DNA of 5,669 nucleotides. It comes from Immundisolibacter sp. GTDB taxonomy: Bacteria > Pseudomonadota > Gammaproteobacteria > Immundisolibacterales > Immundisolibacteraceae. This document shows, one piece after another, positions 1 through 5,352 of the stretch. Position 1 is the stretch's first letter. Every line of letters starts with the position of its first letter. A program made the translations under genes and the position numbers. Under the pieces are notes generated by a model. That model had not been told where the DNA came from, did no database searches, and saw only the letters and a list, made by a program, of their open reading frames with translations. Location: the NCBI RefSeq assembly GCF_041601295.1, contig NZ_JBFIII010000135.1, positions 1 through 5,669 on the forward strand. The letters run 5' to 3'.

Positions 1-17
1 AGCATGATGACGGCCAT
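1..17 (-). CDS. 5' end of an unidentified gene running off the left edge
   Basis: Reading the minus strand, a clear AGGAG (positions 29 to 25) is followed after 7 bases by an ATG at 17-15, and five codons are visible (M-A-V-I-M, the next codon starting CT) before the window ends. The start lies only 15 bases past the stop of the molybdenum-cofactor subunit gene on the same strand, so it is probably the next gene of that transcript. Five residues are far too few to assign a family. The call rests only on the ribosome-binding site, its ideal spacing and the operon-like position. Confidence 0.55.
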
Positions 18-32
18 ATCGGGGCTCCTGAT

Positions 33-2282
33 TCAGGCCGCGCGCGGGCGGCGGGTGTGTTGCAGCAAGGCGTAAACGCGCTCGGCGCTGACCGGCAATT
101 CCATGACCGCTGCGCCAATCGCGTCTGCCACCGCGTTGGCGATTGCCGCCGGTGCGGGCACGTTGGCGGCCTCGGCAATCGGCCCACAGTTGAACGGCCC
201 AGGGCCTTCGTCGCGCTCCAGAAGCACGGTTCTGAGCTCCGGGATGTCGGCGATGCACGGAATCTTGTAGTCGCCCAGATGCAGCGCCACCGGTTTACCG
301 TCTTCCATGCGGTGCTCGGACATCACAGCAAGGCCCAGGCCCATCAGCATACCGCCCTCGATCTGACCCTGATGCCCTTCGGGATTGACGATAGTGCCGA
401 CGTCATGGGCACTGGTGATGCGCCGCACGGTGACCTGGCCGGTCTCCGGATCCACGGCCACTTCGGCCACCTGGGCGGTGAAGTTGGTATCCGGCGCGTC
501 CGGAAAAAGGCCGAGCTTCTGGTACACCTGCGCTGACACCGTTTCACCGGCGCTGGCCGCAAGTTGTAGCAGGGTCACGCTGCGCCCATCGCTGTGCGCA
601 CTGCTGCCCTCCCAGGCCAGCGCGTCGACCGCGCAGCCAAGCACCTCGGCGGCCATCGGCGCCAGCTTTTCACGCAATGCGGCCACCGCCTGCAACACGG
701 TTTGGCCGATGGCATAGGTCGTGCGACAGCCGCCGACGCCAAAGTCGAACGGCAGTCCGTCGGTGTCGGCCAGGCGAATCTGCACCGAGGCCGGGGGCAC
801 GTTCAGCGTCTCACCTACGAACTGCTGCACGGCCGTGAAGGTGCCCTGACCGGGGTCGCCGATCGGCAGCAGCACGGTCACCCGACCATCGGGCGCGAGT
901 TCCAGCTTGCAGCTGGAATCGCCGCCCACCACGCCGCGCTCGTACATGGCGATGCCAAAACCGACGTTCGGCTCCTTGCCGCGACGCTCGTGGTAGCCCG
1001 ACTCGCGCAGGGCGGCCTCCAGCGTTTGCTGCGCGCGCACCGTCGGCCACTGCGCGCCGGTGGGCGAGGCATCACCCGGCTGCAGCACGTTCTTCAACCG
1101 AAACGCCGCCGGGTCCATGCCCAGCGCCCTGGCCATCAGATCGAACTGCGCCTCCACCGCAAAAATGGTCTGCGGGGCGCCGGGGCTGCGCATATGGCCG
1201 CCCGGCAGCGTATTGGTATAAACCACCGTACTGTGGATATCGATGGCCGGCACCCGGTAGCAACTGGCTGCCTGGTCGGCGCCGTGCAGGTTCAGACTCG
1301 GCAGCGGCTTGTAGGCGCCATAGGCACCGCCGTTGAACTTGATGTGCACCTGCATGGCGGTCAGGGTGCCGTCGTTCCTTACGCCGGTCTTGATGTCGAT
1401 GCGGGCGGCGTGGCGGGTATTGGCAGCCATGAGCTCTTCGGTGTAGCTCATGACCAGCTTCACCGGCCGACCGGACTCACGCGCCAGCAGGTAGGCCACC
1501 GGCGCTTCCATCTGCGAACCCTTGCCGCCGAAGTCACCACCGATATGCAGGTTGTGCAGTTTGATGGTCGTCGGTTCGACCCCGAAGCAGGCAGCCAGCT
1601 GCGCACGCAGCATGTACGGGCTTTTGTTGGACGCCCACACCTCGGCGCGGCCATCGGCAGCCACCCGCGCCAGCACGGCGTGCGGCTCAAGATAACCATG
1701 GTGCTCGGTTGGCGTGTGAAAGGTGTGTTCGAACACCCGGTCAGCGGCCGCAAAGCCGGCGTCGAGTTCACCGTGCTCCCAACGCATATAGGCGCACACG
1801 TTTGGCAGGTTCGGCTCCTGCGGATGGGAAAAAGCACCCGCATAGGATTTGGGTTGCTCATGCACCGCTGGCGCGCCGGGCGCGGTGGCGGTGTCGACGT
1901 CAAACACCGCCGGCAATTCCTCGTACTCGACGTCTATCAATGCCAGCGCCTGCTCGGCAATGTCCCGCGTAGTCGCTGCCACGGCGGCCACCCGGTCGCC
2001 GACAAACCGGACCTTGTCCACGGCCAGGACCGCATGGTCACGGATGGCGCGCCCGGCGTAACACGGAAACTGCGCACCGGTGACTACCGCGTGCACGCCA
2101 GGCAGGGCCCGCGCGGCGGCGGTATCAATGCGAACAATGCGTGCGTGCGGATAAGGGCTGCGCAAAATGCGGCCCCACAGCATGTCGGGCAGCACGTAAT
2201 CGGCCGCATACATGGCGGCGCCTGTTACCTTGTCCGGCCCTTCCATACGCGCCGTGCGTTGGCCGACGAACTTCAGCGTCAT
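33..2282 (-). CDS. Xanthine dehydrogenase-family molybdopterin-binding (large) subunit
   Basis: This 749-residue protein is the catalytic Mo-cofactor subunit of a molybdenum hydroxylase, which inserts water-derived oxygen into an aromatic, heterocyclic or aldehyde C-H bond. Residues about 15-125 form the a/b hammerhead domain; about 150-390 and 410-725 are the two Mo-cofactor-binding domains. Visible motifs are IGGDFGGKG (247-255), MRSPGAPQ (364-371), GDPGQGT (475-481), QIEGG (640-644), and a C-terminal loop with E704 at the place of the family's catalytic base (GPIAE rather than the usual GxGE). Length is normal. The ATG at 2282 is chosen because GAGGAGA lies 6 bases upstream and the family's conserved N-terminus (VGQ..R.EGPDKVTG) begins at once; an in-frame GTG at 2345 would add 21 unconserved residues. 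There is no twin-arginine signal, so it is probably cytoplasmic. It is transcribed away from its partner subunits. The CO dehydrogenase loop AYRCSFR is absent and the Gln beside Mo is Lys220. Substrate unknown. Confidence 0.95.
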   Translation of the reverse strand: MTLKFVGQRTARMEGPDKVTGAAMYAADYVLPDMLWGRILRSPYPHARIVRIDTAAARALPGVHAVVTGAQFPCYAGRAIRDHAVLAVDKVRFVGDRVAAVAATTRDIAEQALALIDVEYEELPAVFDVDTATAPGAPAVHEQPKSYAGAFSHPQEPNLPNVCAYMRWEHGELDAGFAAADRVFEHTFHTPTEHHGYLEPHAVLARVAADGRAEVWASNKSPYMLRAQLAACFGVEPTTIKLHNLHIGGDFGGKGSQMEAPVAYLLARESGRPVKLVMSYTEELMAANTRHAARIDIKTGVRNDGTLTAMQVHIKFNGGAYGAYKPLPSLNLHGADQAASCYRVPAIDIHSTVVYTNTLPGGHMRSPGAPQTIFAVEAQFDLMARALGMDPAAFRLKNVLQPGDASPTGAQWPTVRAQQTLEAALRESGYHERRGKEPNVGFGIAMYERGVVGGDSSCKLELAPDGRVTVLLPIGDPGQGTFTAVQQFVGETLNVPPASVQIRLADTDGLPFDFGVGGCRTTYAIGQTVLQAVAALREKLAPMAAEVLGCAVDALAWEGSSAHSDGRSVTLLQLAASAGETVSAQVYQKLGLFPDAPDTNFTAQVAEVAVDPETGQVTVRRITSAHDVGTIVNPEGHQGQIEGGMLMGLGLAVMSEHRMEDGKPVALHLGDYKIPCIADIPELRTVLLERDEGPGPFNCGPIAEAANVPAPAAIANAVADAIGAAVMELPVSAERVYALLQHTRRPRAA

Positions 2283-2287
2283 GCGAA

Positions 2288-2294
2288 TCTCCTC
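2288..2294 (-). promoter_or_regulatory. Shine-Dalgarno site of the large-subunit gene
   Basis: The minus strand reads GAGGAGA here, with its AGGAG core (2293-2289) ending 6 bases before the ATG at 2282. This fixes the start of the molybdenum subunit at 2282 rather than at the in-frame GTG at 2345. Confidence 0.8.
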
Positions 2295-2353
2295 GTGGTC
2301 TTGGGCAAGCAAACCGGGCAGGGTTCCCGCCTGACTGGCCGGCACATTATCAT

Positions 2354-2365
2354 GGCGTCGACGCC
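2354..2365. repeat. Perfect 12-base palindrome, candidate operator
   Basis: GGCGTCGACGCC is its own reverse complement, centred between 2359 and 2360. It lies in the divergent promoter region, 28 bases before the [2Fe-2S] subunit start codon and directly next to the candidate minus-strand -10 box at 2351-2346. A dimeric regulator bound here could control both transcripts. Six matched pairs somewhere in about 100 bases of 65% GC DNA would occur by chance in roughly 4% of cases by my own estimate, so it is suggestive only. No regulator gene is in the window. Confidence 0.35.
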
Positions 2366-2381
2366 GACCAAACGATCAGCA

Positions 2382-2386
2382 AGGAG
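2382..2386 (+). promoter_or_regulatory. Shine-Dalgarno site of the [2Fe-2S] subunit gene
   Basis: AGGAG stands 7 bases before the ATG at 2394. It decides the start in favour of 2394 over the in-frame ATG at 2352, which has no such site and would add a short basic stretch not expected in this family. Confidence 0.8.
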
Positions 2387-2393
2387 AAGGCCA

Positions 2394-2873
2394 ATGGCCG
2401 AACAGACGGTGACCCTGGCGCTGCATATAAACGGCGCGCCATGGCAAGGTGAAGTGCTGGGCAACCGGCTACTGGTCGACTTTCTGCGCTATGACGTCGG
2501 CCTCACCGGCACCAAGGAAGGCTGCGGCGTGGGCGTGTGTGGCGCTTGCACGGTGCGCCTCGACGGCCGGCTCGTAAGCTCCTGCCTGACCCTGGCCGCG
2601 ATGGCCGACGGCTGCGAACTGACGACGGTAGAGGGCCTCGCCGGGCGCGAGGAACTCAAGCCCATCCAGAACGCCTTTATCGAGCATGGCGGCTTTCAGT
2701 GCGGCATCTGCACGCCCGGACAACTGATGGCGGCCAGCGCCTTGCTGGAGGAAAACCCACACCCCGACCAGGCTGCCATCAAGGCCTGGATGATGAGCAA
2801 CCTGTGCCGCTGCACCGGCTACTACGGCATCGTGCGCTCCATAGAGGCAGCCGCTGCCGGGGACCAGGCATGA
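2394..2873 (+). CDS. [2Fe-2S] iron-sulfur (small) subunit of the molybdenum hydroxylase
   Basis: This 159-residue subunit carries electrons from the Mo site to FAD through two [2Fe-2S] clusters. The N-terminal plant-ferredoxin-like domain shows C44, C49, C52 and C64 in G-C-G-V-G-V-C-G-A-C-T (43-53). The C-terminal helical domain shows QCGICTPG (102-109; C103, C106) and CRCTGY (138-143; C138, C140). All eight cluster ligands are present and the length is typical. It is related to CoxS, NdhS and XdhC-type small subunits; the name depends on an unknown substrate. It is the first gene of the plus-strand operon. Its stop overlaps the start of the FAD subunit by 4 bases (ATGA), which points to translational coupling and equal synthesis of the two. 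An extra cysteine, C74, is not a known cluster ligand. Confidence 0.96.
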   Translation: MAEQTVTLALHINGAPWQGEVLGNRLLVDFLRYDVGLTGTKEGCGVGVCGACTVRLDGRLVSSCLTLAAMADGCELTTVEGLAGREELKPIQNAFIEHGGFQCGICTPGQLMAASALLEENPHPDQAAIKAWMMSNLCRCTGYYGIVRSIEAAAAGDQA

Positions 2874-3733
2874 GGGGCTTCGAATTTCAGGCACCGGACA
2901 GCCTGGCCGCAGTCTGCGCACTACTGGCAGAACACGGCTACGACGCCAAACTGATCGCCGGCGGCACCAGCCTGCTGAACCTGATGAAGCAGGAACTGGT
3001 GCAACCGACCGTGCTGGTAAGCCTGCAACGCGTCCCGGGCCTCGGCGACCTCACGGTAAACAACGACGGCATCCGCGCCGGTGCCGGTGTGCGTCACCGG
3101 CTGATGGAAACCGACGCCGCACTCGGCCGCGCCGCGCCGCTGCTTGCCGCAGCCTATGGCCACGTGGCGACGGTCCGCATTCGCATGTCGGCCACCGTCG
3201 GCGGCGGCCTGGCGCAGGGCGATCCGGCCATGGACGCACCGGCCGTGTGGCGGGTACTCGATGCCACCATGCACCTGTGCTCTGCCGAGGGCGAGCGACG
3301 GGTACCGGCAGGGGGATTCTTCGAGGACTTCTTTACCACCGCCGTGGGTCCAACCGAGGTCCTGACCCACGTCACCGCCCCTGCCCCGCCGGCCGGGGCT
3401 GGCTGGTCGTATCAGAAATTTCTGCCGCGCAGCGCCGACGACTACGCCGCCGTATCCGTGGCCGCATTGTTGTGCCTGGACGGCAACGGTCGGGTAGCCG
3501 AGGCGCGTGTTGGCATCGGCTCGGCCGGTCCGGTACCGGTACTGGCGCAAGCGGTTGCTGCCGCCCTGATCGGCGAGCGCCCCACGCCCGAACGCATTGC
3601 CGCCGCCGCGCAGCTTGCCCGCGATGCGGTTGATCCGCTGGACGACCTGCGCGGCAGTGCGTCATACAAGCGCGATATGGCGGTGGTATTCACCCGCCGC
3701 GCGCTCACCGAGGCGGCCGCCCGCGCCGCCTGA
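2870..3733 (+). CDS. FAD-binding (medium) subunit of the molybdenum hydroxylase
   Basis: This 287-residue subunit takes electrons from the [2Fe-2S] clusters and passes them to an outside acceptor. The N-terminal PCMH-type FAD domain shows AGGTSLLNLMK (30-40) and TVGGGLAQGDPAMDAPA (109-125), matching the family's AGGxSLxPxMK and TxGGxxAxxDPxxDxP flavin-binding loops. The CO-dehydrogenase-flavoprotein C-terminal domain follows from about residue 178, with YQKFLPRSADDYA (181-193) and RGSASYKRDM (261-270). Length is typical of CoxM-like proteins. No cysteine-rich insert for an extra [4Fe-4S] cluster is present, so it is unlike the 4-hydroxybenzoyl-CoA reductase b subunit. The ATG overlaps the preceding stop by 4 bases and has only a GGGGA (2859-2863) upstream, so re-initiation after the small subunit is likely. 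The electron acceptor (quinone, O2, NAD or cytochrome) cannot be read from the sequence. Confidence 0.94.
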   Translation: MRGFEFQAPDSLAAVCALLAEHGYDAKLIAGGTSLLNLMKQELVQPTVLVSLQRVPGLGDLTVNNDGIRAGAGVRHRLMETDAALGRAAPLLAAAYGHVATVRIRMSATVGGGLAQGDPAMDAPAVWRVLDATMHLCSAEGERRVPAGGFFEDFFTTAVGPTEVLTHVTAPAPPAGAGWSYQKFLPRSADDYAAVSVAALLCLDGNGRVAEARVGIGSAGPVPVLAQAVAAALIGERPTPERIAAAAQLARDAVDPLDDLRGSASYKRDMAVVFTRRALTEAAARAA

Positions 3734-3748
3734 ACGGAAACCCAAGTC

Positions 3749-4210
3749 ATGGAATTCGAATACCGCGCCAGCCTGCCGGTGGCGGTGAATACGCTGTGGA
3801 CGCTGCTCGTCGACATCCCGGCCGTCGCGCTGTGCATTCCCGGCGTGGTCAGCGTCGAGCCGCTGGGCGAGGATCGCTACCGCGGCGTGCTCAAGCTGCG
3901 TATCGGCCCGGTCGGCCTGGAGCTCGGCGGGCAGATTACCGTGGAAGAACTGCTCGCCGCCGAGCGCCAACTGGTCTTTTCCGGCGAAGCCAAGGACAAG
4001 CGCATCCCCGGTGGCCTGCGCACCCGTACGCAGCTGGTACTGACCACGCTTGAACCGGAGCTCACCGAGCTCTTGGTGGTGACCGAAGCGCATATCCTGG
4101 GCAAGCTCGGCGAGTTTGGACAGTCCATCATCAAAAGAAAAACCGATCAGGTTATGCAGCAATTCACCGACAACCTGGCGCGCAAGGCGGGCGAACCGAC
4201 TACCACCTGA
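3749..4210 (+). CDS. CoxG-like SRPBCC-family protein
   Basis: This 153-residue protein matches the carbon monoxide dehydrogenase subunit G (CoxG) family: an opening MEFEYRASLPVAVNTLWTLL, CIPGV (29-33), GEDRYRGVLKLRIGPV (40-55), and a long amphipathic C-terminal helix from ILGKLGEFGQ (116-125) to about residue 145. In carboxydotrophs CoxG helps attach CO dehydrogenase to the membrane; family members often accompany other molybdenum hydroxylases. Only the compact SRPBCC core is here: there is no signal peptide and no C-terminal membrane segment as seen in longer members, so any membrane contact would be through the surface of the domain or its C-terminal helix. It starts 15 bases after the FAD subunit, with a weak GGA at 3736-3738 as ribosome-binding site. 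The position next to the subunits suggests it serves this enzyme, although the enzyme is not a CO dehydrogenase. Confidence 0.88.
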   Translation: MEFEYRASLPVAVNTLWTLLVDIPAVALCIPGVVSVEPLGEDRYRGVLKLRIGPVGLELGGQITVEELLAAERQLVFSGEAKDKRIPGGLRTRTQLVLTTLEPELTELLVVTEAHILGKLGEFGQSIIKRKTDQVMQQFTDNLARKAGEPTTT

Positions 4211-4229
4211 CCCGAACGCGCCGACCACC

Positions 4230-4235
4230 AGGAGG
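4230..4235 (+). promoter_or_regulatory. Strong Shine-Dalgarno site of the amidohydrolase gene
   Basis: A full AGGAGG lies 7 bases before the ATG at 4243, the best ribosome-binding site in the operon. It supports that start and suggests strong, independent translation of the amidohydrolase after a 32-base gap. Confidence 0.8.
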
Positions 4236-4242
4236 CCCAGAC

Positions 4243-5316
4243 ATGGACCAGAAAATCAACATCATCGACGGCGATGGACACGTGTTCGAGGACCTGCCCG
4301 CCATCGTCCGGCGCATGCCCGGCCAGCTGCGCGAGAGCGCCTTCGTGCGGCTGCTTGGGCCGTTTCCGCAGCTCGACCATTTGCACCACGGTGCCTGGGT
4401 CAGCCTGGATGGCTCGTTTCAGGATCCGGGCGTCGCCGGCTGGCGGGCATTTCTGGACCGTGCCGGATTCAGCGCGGCAGTCATGTACCCCACCATTGCG
4501 CTGGCCTACGGGCGCCTGACCGATCCGGACCTGGCCATCGGGGCCTGTCAGGCTTACAACGACTGGATTGCCGAGGACTACCTCGCAGCCGACCCGCGCC
4601 TTAACGCCATGGCGCTGATTCCCATGCAGGACCCGGCCGCCGCCGCGGCAGAACTGGAACGCGCCGTGGACAAGCTGGGCCTGAAAGGCGCCATGCTGCC
4701 CCCCACCGGCCTGCCGCTGTTGCTTGGCGCGCATGAATACGCCCGCGTGTACGAGGTCGCCGATGCGCTCGGCTGCGCACTGGCCGTGCACGGCGGCGCC
4801 CATCCCGATCTTGGGCTGAATCACCAACAGGTGTTTGCCGGCACGCATGCCCTGGGGCACCCGTTCGCCATCACCATCCAGGCCGTGGACCTCATCCTGC
4901 ATGGCGTGTTCGACCGCTACCCGCGGGTGCGCTTTGGCTTCATGGAGGGTGGCCTGGCCTGGCTGCTGTTGCTGATGGAGCGCCTGCCGGGCTCGTTCTC
5001 GGCGTTTACGCCGTACGACCCCACCGGCCGCTACATCAAGGCCCGCAAAGGCAGTGAGGTGCGCCAGCTCGTTCGCGACTACATGGACAGCGGGCGCCTG
5101 TTTGTCGGTATCGAGGGTGACGAGGACGCCCTGGCCTTTGGCATCGCCCAGTACGGCGCCGGGCCGTTCGTGTTCTCAAGCGACTTCCCGCACGAAGTCA
5201 ACGACGCGTCCATCCAGCACGAAATTGACGAACTGCTCGGTAACCCAACAATCAGTGCCGCCGACAAGGCGGCTATCCTGGGTGGCAACGCCGCCCGTTT
5301 CTATGGTCTGGGATAA
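4243..5316 (+). CDS. Amidohydrolase_2-family metal-dependent hydrolase or decarboxylase
   Basis: This 357-residue protein has the pattern of the amidohydrolase_2 (ACMSD-related) TIM-barrel family, which includes hydrolases and non-oxidative decarboxylases. Likely metal and catalytic residues are D11-G-H13 at the first strand (Asp where ACMSD has the first His of HxH), H183 in AVHGG (182-185 region), E235 in FMEGG (233-237; ACMSD has a His here), and D314 in SSDFPHE (312-318). H206 in GHPFA is another likely active-site residue. The C-terminus ILGGNAARFYGL (345-356) is the usual family ending (G-N-A-x-R-x-Y). There is no signal peptide, so it should be cytoplasmic. Its place behind a molybdenum hydroxylase suggests action on the hydroxylated product or a later intermediate, by ring or amide hydrolysis or by decarboxylation. 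Which of these cannot be told from the motifs. Confidence 0.9.
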   Translation: MDQKINIIDGDGHVFEDLPAIVRRMPGQLRESAFVRLLGPFPQLDHLHHGAWVSLDGSFQDPGVAGWRAFLDRAGFSAAVMYPTIALAYGRLTDPDLAIGACQAYNDWIAEDYLAADPRLNAMALIPMQDPAAAAAELERAVDKLGLKGAMLPPTGLPLLLGAHEYARVYEVADALGCALAVHGGAHPDLGLNHQQVFAGTHALGHPFAITIQAVDLILHGVFDRYPRVRFGFMEGGLAWLLLLMERLPGSFSAFTPYDPTGRYIKARKGSEVRQLVRDYMDSGRLFVGIEGDEDALAFGIAQYGAGPFVFSSDFPHEVNDASIQHEIDELLGNPTISAADKAAILGGNAARFYGLG

Positions 5317-5342
5317 AGCCAGCCACATTCACACAACATTCT

Positions 5343-5346
5343 GGAG
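5343..5346 (+). promoter_or_regulatory. Shine-Dalgarno site of the PanE-like gene
   Basis: GGAG ends 6 bases before the ATG at 5353, supporting that start. The 36 bases between the amidohydrolase stop and this start hold no hairpin with a T run, so readthrough from the operon is likely. Confidence 0.7.
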
Positions 5347-5352
5347 AAGACG

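Larger units (their letters stand above)
2283..2393. promoter_or_regulatory. Divergent intergenic region with candidate promoter
   Basis: These 111 bases separate the minus-strand large-subunit gene from the plus-strand [2Fe-2S]/FAD operon and should hold the promoters for both. On the minus strand GATAAT (2351-2346, 5 of 6 matches to a sigma-70 -10 box) would start transcription about 55-60 bases before the ATG at 2282; at 17-base spacing the -35 position (2374-2369, CGTTTG) is poor. On the plus strand the best -10-like hexamer is CATTAT (2345-2350, 4 of 6), again without a good -35 box. The two candidates overlap, so they may be alternatives or wrong. That promoters lie here is well supported by gene orientation; the exact boxes are weak. 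Confidence 0.5.

Noticed and set aside
2301..2312. TTG-N6-CAA, possible LysR-type half sites
   Set aside because: Only three matched pairs with mismatched interior, common by chance, and too near the large-subunit start to support an operator call.
2283..2345. Upstream GTG start of the large subunit adding 21 residues
   Set aside because: The added residues are not typical of the family, and a strong GAGGAGA sits 6 bases before the ATG at 2282.
594..2393. Open frame of 600 codons on the plus strand, antisense to the large-subunit gene and in frame with the [2Fe-2S] subunit
   Set aside because: Its translation is rich in Arg, His and Gly and shows no family motifs. It is the shadow expected opposite a high-GC gene, while the minus strand carries a full set of family motifs. 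The real small-subunit start is 2394, with its own Shine-Dalgarno site.
2352..2393. Alternative upstream ATG for the [2Fe-2S] subunit, adding a basic 14-residue leader
   Set aside because: No ribosome-binding site at usual spacing, the leader is not a signal peptide, and AGGAG at 2382-2386 points to 2394.
3383..3399. GCCCC/GGGGC hairpin, possible terminator
   Set aside because: Only a 5-base stem inside the FAD-subunit coding sequence, with no T run. It encodes the Pro/Ala/Gly linker around residues 171-178.
33..4210. Carbon monoxide dehydrogenase (coxSMLG)
   Set aside because: The large subunit has MRSPGAPQ where CoxL has AYRCSFR, and K220 where CoxL has Gln. Gene order also differs.
4147..4902. 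251-codon minus-strand open frame opposite the CoxG-like and amidohydrolase genes
   Set aside because: It crosses two well-supported genes and a gap, has no recognisable motifs and no convincing start site. It is a composition artefact, like the minus-strand frames at 2469-2921 and 2921-3550.
5317..5352. Terminator or promoter between the amidohydrolase and the PanE-like gene
   Set aside because: No stem-loop with a T run and no good -35/-10 pair in these 36 bases.
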